Shown in pieces: positions 47,101 to 55,581 of a stretch of DNA of 64,000 nt (position 1 is the first letter of the stretch; every line of letters begins with the position of its first letter). The stretch comes from CAZKAP01 sp964552195 (lineage in GTDB: Bacteria > Bacteroidota > Bacteroidia > Flavobacteriales > Flavobacteriaceae). The stretch spans positions 46,537 to 110,536 of the forward strand of contig CAZKFM010000010.1 in NCBI GenBank assembly GCA_964552195.1, in the 5' to 3' direction. Below the pieces are notes generated by a model, which worked only from the letters and a program-made list of their open reading frames with translations, did no database searches and had not been told where the DNA came from. Both the position numbers and the translations under genes were made by a program.

Positions 47101-47690
47101 TTGTCCTGGGCACCGCGTATATCCACCTCCTTGATCTGGGGAAGATCTTCGATTTTGTCCTCCAGATATTCGGCGTATTCCTTCAGCTTATCCACCGGGT
47201 AGTCTCCGGAGAAGTTCACGTTCATAATCGGGAAGGACTCGGCCAGGTTCAGATCGAATACATTAGGCTCGACCTTGGCACCGTTAAACAGGGGCCAGTC
47301 CTCACTGGCTTTCTCTCCATCCACCTCGTCCTTGACCTTCTGCAGGGCGTCCTCTACGGCTATGTCCTCGTCGAATTCCGCCACGATCATCGAATAGTCC
47401 TCCTGGGAAGTCGAGGTCAGCTCGACCAGGTTACTGACATTCTTCAGGGCATCCTCCAGGGGATCGGTGATGAGGCGTTCCACGTCCTCGGCAGTATTAC
47501 CGGGGTAGGGCGTACTGATGTATATCTTGGTCTCCACCACCTCAGGGAAGTCCTCACGGGGCATGGATAAATATGAAGAAGTACCGATAATCAGGAACAA
47601 CCCGATCATCACATAGATCACCGAAGGGTTATCGATGGCCCAGGAAGAGAGGGCGAACTCCTTGTTGACTTTTTTCTGAATATCGTTCAT
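44190..47690 (-). CDS. RND efflux transporter permease (HAE1/AcrB-like)
   Basis: A 1166-residue inner-membrane pump, longer than the usual 1030-1050 residues. It has about 12 membrane segments in two halves and two large periplasmic loops. The proton-relay segment GLIMGLGMLVDNGVVVVENVYR is intact in the first half (Asp near residue 409). It exports drugs, lipids or metals with the adaptor and TolC proteins encoded beside it. An extra block with membrane-like stretches near residues 515-560 accounts for the greater length. It is last in the operon, 8 bases after the adaptor. Confidence 0.93.
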   Translation of the reverse strand: MNDIQKKVNKEFALSSWAIDNPSVIYVMIGLFLIIGTSSYLSMPREDFPEVVETKIYISTPYPGNTAEDVERLITDPLEDALKNVSNLVELTSTSQEDYSMIVAEFDEDIAVEDALQKVKDEVDGEKASEDWPLFNGAKVEPNVFDLNLAESFPIMNVNFSGDYPVDKLKEYAEYLEDKIEDLPQIKEVDIRGAQDKEVEVAVDVYRMMAAQVSFDDVISAINNGNTTISAGNLITSGQRRTIRVIGEITEPSELEDFVVKSDQGTVYLGDIAQVRFREEDKTTYAREFGENVVMLDIKKRSGKNAIEAADQIKLLVDEARENYYPPDLSVTIANDSSARTLNQVDDLVNNIIFGIILVVTVLMFFLGFRNSLFVGFAIPMSMFMSFMILTAMGYTLNTMILFGLIMGLGMLVDNGVVVVENVYRLMEKEGMSRIEAAKKGIGEIAYPIIISTLTTVAAFIPLGMWPGIMGEFMIFFPITLSVVLGSSLFVAIFMNSMLVSQFMQVGEKPMELKSLIRITLVFGIIGVAIMILGGPMRGLGTLMVVIVAMLWIYRSVLRRMALYFQHKVLAAFENFYENQLRFSLRGRNVYIFTGLTFALLIAAFMGFGISLGSQRTKVEFFPDNTPNEVYVYIEYPQGTDIDKTNAITRDIERRVYAIAGQEKYVEDQNNLLVESSVSQVGRGAENPFTEGGSAAEMPHRGKITISMREFKFRGGLDTEALRSEIQEGLKGYYPGVLISVEKDAVGPPTGYPINIELSGKNYDTLINTAERMREFINAKNIAGIEELKIDVNKDKPGMQVVVDREKAGALGVAVGQVGMQLRRSLFGDKAGIYKKDGEDYDINVRFNEDLRYNTSALFNQNIIFRDQSNGQIKEIPVSAVARQNNVNSFSAIKHKNTRRVVTVYSALKPGFTDAGVIVSEIRKQMEDFKGMPRDISIDYTGQIEEQNKQMAFLTGAFFTGLGLIMLILIFQFGGVSKPTIIMIAIFLSFIGVFGGLIATGWPFVIMMTMMGIISLAGIVVNNGVVLLDYTQILIDRKKIELGLPPHAMLNKDEVTEVIVKGGKARLRPVILTAITTVLGLIPLAIGLNINFINLFSNFDAEVYMGGDNVIFWGPLAWTVIFGLIVATFLTLIIVPTLFKIVYGIKLAVRGKKRVEEERLEAGLAA

Positions 47691-47698
47691 CTTCGATT

Positions 47699-48913
47699 CT
47701 AATTGATTTTACGAACTATTTGACCTTCCCTGACCATACGGGCTCCCTCGTAAATGACATTCATTCCCGGCTCCAGTCCCTCCAGGACTTCAATGTAATC
47801 GCCTTGTGTGAGTCCCGTGGTGACGAACTGACGCTTGACCTTCAGAAATTCACTGGCGATGGAATCCGGTATGTTCACACTCCTGACCGCTTCGGGGTCG
47901 GCTTCTGCCAGGTAGACGTATTTCTGGCCGCTGGCGTTATCCGAAACGATACTCTGTGGAACAAGTATGGCCTTGGGATTGCTGTAATCATTGATCTTCA
48001 CCTCGGCAGTCAGATTGGGCTTCACAACCCGTTCCGTGCTGGGTACGGGAATCTCAACCTTAAAGGTGCGGTTACCGGGATCGATATAACTACCCGTCTG
48101 GCTTACGCTAGACTCTACCGATTTCCCCAGTACAGGAAAGAAAATCTCGACCTGCTTCCCAGGTGTCACATTGGGCAGATGTAGTTCCGGCACTTCGGTT
48201 TCCACATACATCTTACTCCGATTAACGATACGGAAAACCTCTGAGCCCGGCCCGGGACCCACTACAGTACCTTCGTCCTTGATCACATCGTCCACGATAC
48301 CGTCGAATGGCGCGCGCAGGGTCGTCTTGTCCAGCTGGCTCTCCATCTGCTTAACCATGCTGGTACTGGACTCGAAATTCGTCTTGGCCTGCAGGTACTG
48401 AATCTCGGAACCGATCTTCTGGTCCCATAATCTCTTCTGCCTCTCGTAAGTCGTTCGGGCCAGCTCGGCCTGCGCCTTGAGTTGAGCGAGTTGGCTGGAG
48501 AGTCCGCCATCGTCTATACGGCCGAGAATCTGGCCTTTCCGTACCGATTGGCCCTGTGTGACGTAGATCTTCTGCAACACACCCTGGTATTCGGGGTACA
48601 CCAGCACATTGGCCCTTGTTTTTACATTTCCCTGAAGCTGTAGGTAATGGTCGAAGGCCTTGTGCTCAGCCCTGGTAACCGTTACCAGGGGGATATTGCT
48701 CAGCCCTTCGAGCCTGCGTATCACCGAATCGATTTGTTCCCGTCGCAGTTCTAGGGACTTCTGCTCCTCGGCAAGGCGATCGCGTTCCTGGCGGATTTTC
48801 TTTACATCCCCGGATTCGAAAAGGGACTGCAGGTCCTGCTGCGTTCCCGATCCGCAACTGCTGAGCAGCAGCAGGGCCAGGGCTATTGTCAGTATTGATC
48901 TCATGTTGTTCAT
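47699..48913 (-). CDS. RND efflux periplasmic adaptor lipoprotein
   Basis: The start at 48913 gives 404 residues with a lipoprotein signal (lipobox LLSSC); a Met three codons later is equally good, and the longer frame to 48982 overlaps the TolC gene. A long alpha-helical hairpin is seen near residues 30-75 and 150-210. Lipoyl and beta-barrel parts follow (ILGRIDDGGL, TLRAPFDGIVDDV). It joins the permease and the TolC protein across the periplasm. Confidence 0.9.
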   Translation of the reverse strand: MNNMRSILTIALALLLLSSCGSGTQQDLQSLFESGDVKKIRQERDRLAEEQKSLELRREQIDSVIRRLEGLSNIPLVTVTRAEHKAFDHYLQLQGNVKTRANVLVYPEYQGVLQKIYVTQGQSVRKGQILGRIDDGGLSSQLAQLKAQAELARTTYERQKRLWDQKIGSEIQYLQAKTNFESSTSMVKQMESQLDKTTLRAPFDGIVDDVIKDEGTVVGPGPGSEVFRIVNRSKMYVETEVPELHLPNVTPGKQVEIFFPVLGKSVESSVSQTGSYIDPGNRTFKVEIPVPSTERVVKPNLTAEVKINDYSNPKAILVPQSIVSDNASGQKYVYLAEADPEAVRSVNIPDSIASEFLKVKRQFVTTGLTQGDYIEVLEGLEPGMNVIYEGARMVREGQIVRKIN

Positions 48914-48938
48914 TTTGAATGTTGGATGAATGTATTCG

Positions 48939-50288
48939 TTAATTAAAGGAGCTAAGCACATTTTCCAGACGGGTCTTGGCATTGATGACCTCTACCATGG
49001 ACTGAAGGTAATCCTGCTGGGCCGCATAAAGCTGATTCTGGGCCTGCAGCAGATCGAAACTACTCGCGATACCCTCGCTGTACTTGATCTGATTCTTATT
49101 TTCTATGCGCTCGGCGAGCTCCAGGTTACTGCGCAGGGTATTGTACTGTTCCACCGAGAGGATGAAGTTACTCTTGCTGGTCTCGTATTCCAGGTAGATT
49201 CGTTCTTCGGCCTCCTTCAGTTGAGTCTTGGCTTGCTCCAGGGCGATTTTGGCCCTTTGGGTGGAAGCGGATCTGCCCATGGAAGAAAAAATCGGTATCC
49301 TCAAATCCACACCCCAGGTAGAAAACCCATACCAGGGCTGGTTCTCGTTCAGAAAGGGGAAGCCTTCGAAGGCGAAGGAATTCACCCCCAGATTGATAAA
49401 GGTCGTGAGCGTAGGAAGTGCCCGACTCTTCGCCTGTTTGAGTTCATAGAAGCGTTGCTCGTTCAGATTACGGGCCAGCCGGTAGTCCACATTATCCTCA
49501 AGGGTCATTTGCTGATCCATGATCCCGAGACCCATCTTCTGCATGGCCACTCCTTCAAGGTTGATCGTAACGGCAATGGGCAGACCCACCTCACGCCCCA
49601 TGACCAGATTCAGGAACTGTTCGGTGATCCGGACGTTCCTTCTGGCGAAACTCAGCTGGTTTTCCAGGTTGGTCAGGGTAATCTGCAGCTGGTCCACGCT
49701 CTCCTCGTCCGTAAGCCCGTTTTCGTACAGGCGCTTGGTCTCGTATAGGGTCTTCTCTATGCTGGCGCGATTTTTCTCGAGTATATCGACCGTTTCCCTG
49801 GCCAGGAGTACATTGCCATAGGCTTGTATGACCTCAGAACGCACTTCGAGCAGGGTCTTGTCGTAGTTGTTCTGACTGTAACTGAGAAACGCCTTGGTGG
49901 CCTGTACGCCGACGATGTAAATACCGTCGAATATCTTCTGCCGCAGTTCACCCACGGCGACCATGGACTGAGGCAGCCCGAAGGGTATGGCAATCGTCTG
50001 ACCGGGTTCCCCCCCGAAAAACTCCGTAGGCAACACGGAGATTTGCTGCTTGATTTGATTCTGATAGGAGACCGAACCCGAAATCTGGGGAAGACCCGTG
50101 GCGATCACTTCCCATTTCTGCTTTTCCGCATCGATTACTTCACGACTGGCATTGATCACGCTGTAGCTGTGCTCCATGGCATAGTCAATGGACTCCTGCA
50201 GACTGAAGCTCTCAGGCCCCGTTTCCTGTGCCCGGGATTCTGCGAATAACCCCAGCAGAATAAGGGGGATTAACACATGACTTTTCAT
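48939..50288 (-). CDS. TolC family outer-membrane efflux protein
   Basis: A 449-residue protein with a signal peptide (cleavage near SRAQ). It has two TolC repeats of long helices and beta strands (SFSLQESIDYAMEHS, LEQAKTQLKEAEERI). It forms the outer-membrane duct for the RND pump. Its start codon directly follows the regulator's stop without a gap, so all four genes form one operon. Confidence 0.92.
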   Translation of the reverse strand: MKSHVLIPLILLGLFAESRAQETGPESFSLQESIDYAMEHSYSVINASREVIDAEKQKWEVIATGLPQISGSVSYQNQIKQQISVLPTEFFGGEPGQTIAIPFGLPQSMVAVGELRQKIFDGIYIVGVQATKAFLSYSQNNYDKTLLEVRSEVIQAYGNVLLARETVDILEKNRASIEKTLYETKRLYENGLTDEESVDQLQITLTNLENQLSFARRNVRITEQFLNLVMGREVGLPIAVTINLEGVAMQKMGLGIMDQQMTLEDNVDYRLARNLNEQRFYELKQAKSRALPTLTTFINLGVNSFAFEGFPFLNENQPWYGFSTWGVDLRIPIFSSMGRSASTQRAKIALEQAKTQLKEAEERIYLEYETSKSNFILSVEQYNTLRSNLELAERIENKNQIKYSEGIASSFDLLQAQNQLYAAQQDYLQSMVEVINAKTRLENVLSSFN

Positions 50289-50894
50289 CTAATCCTGATT
50301 CGAATTAATAATTTGATTGAGTATTCTTCTTCCCTTTGGGGTAACGATACCTCTCAGGTGGTATTCCAGAAACTGCGACATCAGGGAAACCTTGTCGAAC
50401 TCCTCTTCCGGAAACAGGTCCAAATCCTTCAGGCTATTCATGCCGGCGAAGTATATTCGGGCGATAAACCCCTCATCCAGATTATCCCTATAGAGGCCCA
50501 GCCTAACGCCTTTCTCGATATTGGTGTTGATGTGGGTCTGTACCAGCTCGAATTTCTTCTGCGTCAGCTCCTGGTGAATCTCGGGATAGTACTTTTGAAG
50601 CTGGTACTGAGGGGAGGCCTTCTCGTTCTTAAGTTGCATAGAGACGAATTCCATAACCTGGTACATTTCCTCTATGGGGTTTTTATCATTCCCCTGAATA
50701 CACTCTATTCCTTGACAGATGGATTGAAACAGATTCCTGCTGCACTCCGTAACCAGGCAAGTCTTGTTCTCGAAATGGGAGTAGATGGTTTTCTTCGAAA
50801 TCCCCATCTTTCTGGCGAGGTCGTCCATGGTCACACTCTTGAAGCCAAGAGACAGGAACATATCGGTTGCTGTTTTGAGAATCTGATCCTTCAT
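50289..50894 (-). CDS. TetR/AcrR family regulator
   Basis: A 201-residue regulator with an N-terminal TetR helix-turn-helix (KTATDMFLSLGFKSVTMDDLARKMGISKKTIYSHF), followed by a ligand-binding helical domain. It is the first gene of the efflux operon and probably represses it, with ligand release on binding a pump substrate. The short AT-rich space before it holds a -7 element at 50902-50909. Confidence 0.92.
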   Translation of the reverse strand: MKDQILKTATDMFLSLGFKSVTMDDLARKMGISKKTIYSHFENKTCLVTECSRNLFQSICQGIECIQGNDKNPIEEMYQVMEFVSMQLKNEKASPQYQLQKYYPEIHQELTQKKFELVQTHINTNIEKGVRLGLYRDNLDEGFIARIYFAGMNSLKDLDLFPEEEFDKVSLMSQFLEYHLRGIVTPKGRRILNQIINSNQD

Positions 50895-50901
50895 AAGGCC
50901 G

Positions 50902-50909
50902 CAAAAATA
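50902..50909 (-). promoter_or_regulatory. Bacteroidota -7 promoter element for the efflux operon (TATTTTTG on the minus strand)
   Basis: An exact TAnnTTTG match, 7 bases before the TetR gene ATG. If used, the transcript starts at or next to the start codon. Confidence 0.45.
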
Positions 50910-50998
50910 AAATGGAAACTTTGTGAACTAAATAAGTTTCTTTGGTTTTTACTATTTTTTAACACGGGCATTAAGTTATTTTGACTTCAAACTCACTA

Positions 50999-51973
50999 AT
51001 GGAAGAACTCGCGACCTACAAAGAGCTCATTGAACAGCACATTTCCGGGAAGATTCAGGCTCGTGAACCCCGTGGACTGTACGACCCTATGGTGTACATC
51101 ATGAATCTCGGAGGTAAGAGGCTCAGGCCCACGCTAACCCTGCTAGCGGCCGAATTGTGTGGATACCCGGCAGATGCTGCTCTGGATGCTGCTCTGGCTG
51201 TTGAGGTATTTCACAATTTCTCCCTGGTCCATGACGACATCATGGACGGTGCCCAAGTGCGCCGGGGACAACCCACCGTCCATGAGAAATGGGACCTGAA
51301 TACGGGTATCCTTTCCGGGGATCTGATGCTGATCTGTGCCTATCAGCTGCTACAGGACTATCCGGCCGAAACCCAGAAGGCCCTTACCGGGATCTTTAGC
51401 CATACGGCCAGAGAGGTGTGCGAAGGACAGCAGTGGGATGTGGAATTCGAGCAGCTCGAGGAAGTGAGCCTGGAGGAGTATATCCGGATGATTCAACTCA
51501 AGACCGCTGTGCTCCTGGGATGTGCCCTGAAAATGGGAGCCATCGTAGCAGGAGCAGCACAGGAAAAACAGGATGGATTGTACCGGTTCGGCCTGTTGCT
51601 CGGCACGGCCTTTCAACTGCAGGATGACTATCTGGATACCTTCGGGGAGGAGGAGTCCTTTGGCAAGCGAATCGGAGGCGACATCCTCGAGGGAAAGAAA
51701 ACCTTCCTCTACATCGATTCCCTGAAGAAGCTTCAGGCCTCAGACCGGGAATCCCTGCTCTCGCTCTATTCCCGACCCCTGGAAGACGAAGAATCCCATA
51801 TCCGGCTGGTCACCGACCTGTTCCGCAAGGCCGGTTCCGACCTCCACATTAGGGATGAGGTGGGGAAATACACCCAAAGGGCACTGGAAGAACTCGAAAA
51901 CTTCGATACGGAACTCGAGGCCGTAACTCTACTGCGCTCCTACAGCGAGCTGCTCACTAAACGCACCGTCTAG
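50999..51973 (+). CDS. Polyprenyl diphosphate synthase family protein
   Basis: From the ATG at 50999 the protein has 324 residues; a TTG at 50981 would add six. The first Asp-rich motif is DDIMD at residues 79-83 and the second is DDYLD at residues 209-213. The RLRP stretch near residue 41 binds diphosphate. It condenses isopentenyl diphosphate to an allylic diphosphate, giving a C15-C40 chain; the length is not certain. Tail-to-tail with the lycopene cyclase, with which it shares the stop tetranucleotide CTAG. Confidence 0.9.
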   Translation: MEELATYKELIEQHISGKIQAREPRGLYDPMVYIMNLGGKRLRPTLTLLAAELCGYPADAALDAALAVEVFHNFSLVHDDIMDGAQVRRGQPTVHEKWDLNTGILSGDLMLICAYQLLQDYPAETQKALTGIFSHTAREVCEGQQWDVEFEQLEEVSLEEYIRMIQLKTAVLLGCALKMGAIVAGAAQEKQDGLYRFGLLLGTAFQLQDDYLDTFGEEESFGKRIGGDILEGKKTFLYIDSLKKLQASDRESLLSLYSRPLEDEESHIRLVTDLFRKAGSDLHIRDEVGKYTQRALEELENFDTELEAVTLLRSYSELLTKRTV

Positions 51974-53118
51974 AATCCCTTGCGCAACCGGCCCATTAAG
52001 GCCTGTATAAACGGCCACGACCGGGGTGCGGACATCATGGATATCTCTTGGGTCAGATTGGACTGCTCATCGAGAAATCGCAATATGCTCGGGATCGGTC
52101 GCTTTTTGAACAACGACAGAAACACCTTGCTACCGATCTGGTTCTTTCTGAACAAAACGTCCAGCAAGAGCAGGTCGTAGAACCAGAAGCGGTCTCGTCT
52201 TTTGAATTCCGTCAGGGGCCTGCCCGTACTCAGCCAACTGGCCAGCCTTCGAGCCTCGCGGGCACTCCGGGCAAAGGTGTAACCGCTGCTGGGCTTGGCC
52301 CAGCCCCCACTGATACCGATCGGCATAATCCATTCGGTCGTGGCTTCCCAGAACGGATAGCAGGTCATCGGAATATTGCCGGTCTCTTCCTCTTCGATGC
52401 GGTATTCAACTCCGGGGAACTTCTCTTTCATGTATTCTGTGAGTGCTTCTTCGTATTCTTCGCGCCGGAGTGGCTGGGCGGAAAACAAGGTGTACTCGAC
52501 CAGTGCCTTATTCTCTGCTGTGGGGAGCACATACATGAATCGTGTATTGCCCTTCTGAGGAACCGAAAAATCCATGAAGGTTACCCTGCGGGGATCGAAA
52601 ACGGGTGTGTCGGTTTCTATGAACCAGCCCAGGAAGTGCTGCTGAATCAACGGGTATTTTGTATTCCCATTAAAAACAGCTTTCCCGGGTATGCTGCTGA
52701 AAACGTATTGAGAAATATAAACGGTGGTGTCTGTTTTTATTTCAACCGCTCCATCCTTCTCTTCGTAATCCCGGACTTCGGCCTGTACCCAGTCCAGGTT
52801 TTCATATTCGGATAAACGGTTTTTGTACGCCTCATAGAAGCGGGCCGAACGGATCATCTTATAGGAAAAGGGTAACATGGGCTTGTCGAGTGACCACCCT
52901 GGTCCCGCCACATGTATGCGCTCCCATTTCCAGGATAGCAGCTGATCGAAGGCACCTTCACCCTCTTCCCAATAGCACCAGGTACGATCGTTGAGGACCT
53001 TCTGGTCTTTTTCCAGCAAGAGCACCCGGGCACCGCTCAGGTCCGGGTGTTCCAGCAATGCCTCGGCGAGCAGCAGTCCTGAGGCCCCGGCACCTAAAAT
53101 GGCGTAATCGTAATCCAT
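51970..53118 (-). CDS. crtY: Lycopene beta-cyclase (CrtY type)
   Basis: A 382-residue flavoprotein with GAGASG at residues 9-14 and the cyclase marks NDRTWCYW near residue 43 and GISGGWAKPSSGYTFAR near residue 273. It closes the ends of lycopene to make beta-carotene at the membrane. The gene stands alone here, without crtB, crtI or crtZ neighbours. Its stop overlaps that of the convergent prenyl synthase gene. Confidence 0.9.
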   Translation of the reverse strand: MDYDYAILGAGASGLLLAEALLEHPDLSGARVLLLEKDQKVLNDRTWCYWEEGEGAFDQLLSWKWERIHVAGPGWSLDKPMLPFSYKMIRSARFYEAYKNRLSEYENLDWVQAEVRDYEEKDGAVEIKTDTTVYISQYVFSSIPGKAVFNGNTKYPLIQQHFLGWFIETDTPVFDPRRVTFMDFSVPQKGNTRFMYVLPTAENKALVEYTLFSAQPLRREEYEEALTEYMKEKFPGVEYRIEEEETGNIPMTCYPFWEATTEWIMPIGISGGWAKPSSGYTFARSAREARRLASWLSTGRPLTEFKRRDRFWFYDLLLLDVLFRKNQIGSKVFLSLFKKRPIPSILRFLDEQSNLTQEISMMSAPRSWPFIQALMGRLRKGF

Positions 53119-53254
53119 GCGCCGGTAAAGTTACGCATTCCCGCAGGGCTGCGGCCGGGTTTGTGAGGCTTGTCCGCTTCGGGTTAGACGTAGACCCTTA
53201 GTACCACCTTAATTAGAATGGATTTAAACTATTTTTAGGCATGGCTAATTTTTT

Positions 53255-53284
53255 TTGTCGATTTATCTAATTCCCATACTTTAG
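53255..53284 (+). promoter_or_regulatory. Promoter of the ZIP transporter gene (TTG-N19-TACTTTAG)
   Basis: A TTG at 53255-53257 is 19 bases before TACTTTAG (53277-53284), which matches TAnnTTTG at all but one place. It lies 57 bases before the ZIP start. This is one of three full two-part promoters in the window. Confidence 0.55.
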
Positions 53285-53341
53285 CCCTGTGTCTGAGATA
53301 ACGCAGGTTTCTTAAAAGAGACCCGATCAGACTTCTTTACC

Positions 53342-54157
53342 ATGGAAAGCGTACTCGACTATTTTCACGACATCAACCCTATAAAGGGGGCCTTGCTGGC
53401 TACTCTGTTCACCTGGGGCCTTACCGCCGCCGGGGCATCACTGGTATTTGTATTTAGAACCCTGAACAGGGCGGTACTCGATGGCATGCTGGGTTTTACG
53501 GGAGGTGTGATGGTCGCCGCCAGCTTCTGGAGTCTGCTTGCACCCGGCATAGAGATGAGCGAAGGCGAGGGCTTTGTCAAAGTAATCCCTGCTGCGACGG
53601 GCTTCCTGTTGGGTGCGGCATTCATATTTGGACTGGACAAGGTACTGCCCCATGTTCATATCAACTTCAAGGAATCGGAAGGAATTAAAACCCCCTGGCA
53701 CCGAACGACCCTGCTAACTCTGGCCATCACCCTTCACAACATACCCGAGGGCCTGGCTGTGGGCGTGCTGTTCGGCGGAGTAGCAGCCGGATTCGACGGG
53801 GCTTCCATCGGAGGTGCCGTTGCCCTGGCACTGGGAATAGGCCTCCAGAATTTTCCCGAGGGATTCGCGGTGGCCATGCCTCTGCGAAGGCAGGGACTCA
53901 GCCGTTGGAAGAGTTTTCTTTACGGGCAGGCCTCGGCCATAGTCGAGCCGATTGCGGCCGTCCTGGGTGCCTGGGCCGTGCTGACCTTCGAGCCCATACT
54001 TCCCTATGCCCTTTCTTTCGCCGCAGGAGCCATGATATTCGTCGTGGTGGAAGAGGTGATCCCCGAGACCCAGTTGGACAAGTTCACAGACATCGCTACC
54101 ATGGGGTTCATAGCCGGCTTTATCATTATGATGATGCTGGATGTAGGATTGGGATAA
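53342..54157 (+). CDS. ZIP family metal transporter (ZupT-like)
   Basis: A 271-residue protein with about eight membrane segments. The binuclear metal site is marked by HNIPEG (His132-Glu136) and by QNFPEG (Asn170-Glu173), as in ZupT-type proteins. It imports zinc, iron or other divalent cations. A HVHINFKES loop lies before the first motif. It stops 3 bases before the end of the convergent VIT1 gene. Confidence 0.92.
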   Translation: MESVLDYFHDINPIKGALLATLFTWGLTAAGASLVFVFRTLNRAVLDGMLGFTGGVMVAASFWSLLAPGIEMSEGEGFVKVIPAATGFLLGAAFIFGLDKVLPHVHINFKESEGIKTPWHRTTLLTLAITLHNIPEGLAVGVLFGGVAAGFDGASIGGAVALALGIGLQNFPEGFAVAMPLRRQGLSRWKSFLYGQASAIVEPIAAVLGAWAVLTFEPILPYALSFAAGAMIFVVVEEVIPETQLDKFTDIATMGFIAGFIIMMMLDVGLG

Positions 54158-54160
54158 GCC

Positions 54161-54880
54161 TTACAGTCCCAACAGCTTCTCTAGCAGGTCTCCCACCAGA
54201 TAGGACACTAAGGCCGCGGTACCACCCAGCATCAGGGTCTCCAATACGCCTTTGAGAACAGACACCTCATTCACTCGGCTCTTCAGCCAGCCGATGAATC
54301 CGAAACCCAGGGCAGTGAGCATAGAAGATAACTGGAAAAGTGGGGTATTCAGTGGATGGATGTAATCAATTACATATACCGACAGCGGTATCAGCCCGAT
54401 TGAGATAAAGGATAAAAATGTGAAGGCTCCGATCCAGAAGGGGGACTTCTCTTCCCGTTTCATGTCGAGCTCCTCCTTCATTTTCACTTCCACCCAGGCA
54501 TTGGGACGGGAGGTAATCACTCCGACCACATCTTCGAGTAACTGTCCTTCAAAACCCTTGGCACGATACAGTTCGACGAGCTGTCTTCGCTCCTTTTCAG
54601 GGTCCTGAATCAGGGTGTCCGCTATTTGTTGGCGGTGCTTGTCGAAATTGTCCATTTCGGAACGGGTACTCAGGAAAGCCCCTACCGACATGGAGAAACC
54701 ATCTGCCAACAGGTTGGCACATCCCAGAATGATGATGATGGAACTGTCCAGGCCGGCACCTACGGCCCCCGAAACCACGGCAAAAGTGGTGACACAACCG
54801 TCGATGCCACCATACACGAAAGGACCGAGATAATCTTCGAATCTTTTGACTAAGGGAATGCGATTGGGATTCAGAACCAT
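54161..54880 (-). CDS. VIT1/CCC1 family transporter
   Basis: The start at 54880 gives 239 residues; the longer frame to 54970 has an unlike N-terminus. It has about five membrane segments with the family opening FVYGGIDGCVTTFAVVSGAVGAGL. A metal-binding hydrophilic loop (residues about 70-150) is rich in Glu. The plant and yeast relatives move iron or manganese out of the cytoplasm by antiport. It faces the ZIP gene tail to tail and may balance its import, although no shared control is visible. Confidence 0.88.
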   Translation of the reverse strand: MVLNPNRIPLVKRFEDYLGPFVYGGIDGCVTTFAVVSGAVGAGLDSSIIIILGCANLLADGFSMSVGAFLSTRSEMDNFDKHRQQIADTLIQDPEKERRQLVELYRAKGFEGQLLEDVVGVITSRPNAWVEVKMKEELDMKREEKSPFWIGAFTFLSFISIGLIPLSVYVIDYIHPLNTPLFQLSSMLTALGFGFIGWLKSRVNEVSVLKGVLETLMLGGTAALVSYLVGDLLEKLLGL

Positions 54881-54970
54881 AGTGAACTCTAAAGTCTTCA
54901 CAAAGATAGATGCCGCTTTGCTGATTTGCTCTATTTTTACAACCGACTCCAAACGAGTTCCCAACTTCAA

Positions 54971-55414
54971 ATGAGACCTCTTCAGGAATACATTCGCCGC
55001 TTCGCTATGGCCTGCCTGTTGATTGTTTTGCCTGTAACCGGACAGCGTTTATCGGCCCAGAGCGAACTGCATATACACGTCGATGGCATTCCTTCTACCC
55101 AGGGGGTAGTGCGCGCAGCGCTTTACCATTCCAGCGAGAGTTTCCTGTCCTTCGACCGGGTTTTATTGGCGGGCAGCTCCTCCGTTCAGGGAGACTCGAC
55201 CCTGATCGTGCTCAAGGACATACCCGATGGCAACTACGCCGTCGCCCTTTTTCACGATAAGAACAACAACAGTAAACTGGATAAGAATTTCCTCGGCATA
55301 CCCAAGGAGGCTGTAGCCTTCTCACGCGCCTCCATGAGGGTCTTCGGGCCACCCCGCTACGAAGACTGCGAATTCGAGATCAGCGGCACAACCCGTATCG
55401 GGATTTCCTTTTAA
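54971..55414 (+). CDS. Exported DUF2141 protein
   Basis: The ATG at 54971 gives 147 residues with a signal peptide ending near LSAQ. The mature DUF2141 domain shows the immunoglobulin-like strands SELHIHVDGI and GVVRAALYHS, then DIPDGNYAVALFHDKNNN and LGIPKEAVAFS. Function is unknown. Its stop shares the tetranucleotide TTAA (55411-55414) with the convergent Cys-rich peptide. Confidence 0.88.
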   Translation: MRPLQEYIRRFAMACLLIVLPVTGQRLSAQSELHIHVDGIPSTQGVVRAALYHSSESFLSFDRVLLAGSSSVQGDSTLIVLKDIPDGNYAVALFHDKNNNSKLDKNFLGIPKEAVAFSRASMRVFGPPRYEDCEFEISGTTRIGISF

Positions 55415-55581
55415 AGAGTGCGTCGTTTCGACAGGTCTTTAATGGGGCCGCAGGTGCAGTCCGAACCGGCACAACCCGTTCGGGTGCGGCTTCCCTTAAA
55501 AACACCAAAGTGGCGCAGGAGATAGTAGGCTGCCGCCGTAACGCTCAAAAACACCAGTATTTCCTGCAAGTACTCAGACAT
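55411..55581 (-). CDS. FeoB-associated Cys-rich membrane peptide
   Basis: A 56-residue peptide with one membrane segment (EILVFLSVTAAAYYLL) and a Cys-rich tail with CAGSDCTCG (residues 37-45). It follows feoB, overlapping its stop by 8 bases. This matches the small FeoB-associated proteins (related to FeoC-type partners) found at many feoAB loci. It may bind iron or stabilise the FeoB complex. It is too short for normal ORF finders. Confidence 0.8.
   Translation of the reverse strand: MSEYLQEILVFLSVTAAAYYLLRHFGVFKGSRTRTGCAGSDCTCGPIKDLSKRRTL

Noticed and set aside
48930..49748. 272-codon ORF opposite the TolC gene
   Set aside because: It lies wholly antisense to a well-supported TolC-family gene and shows no domain.
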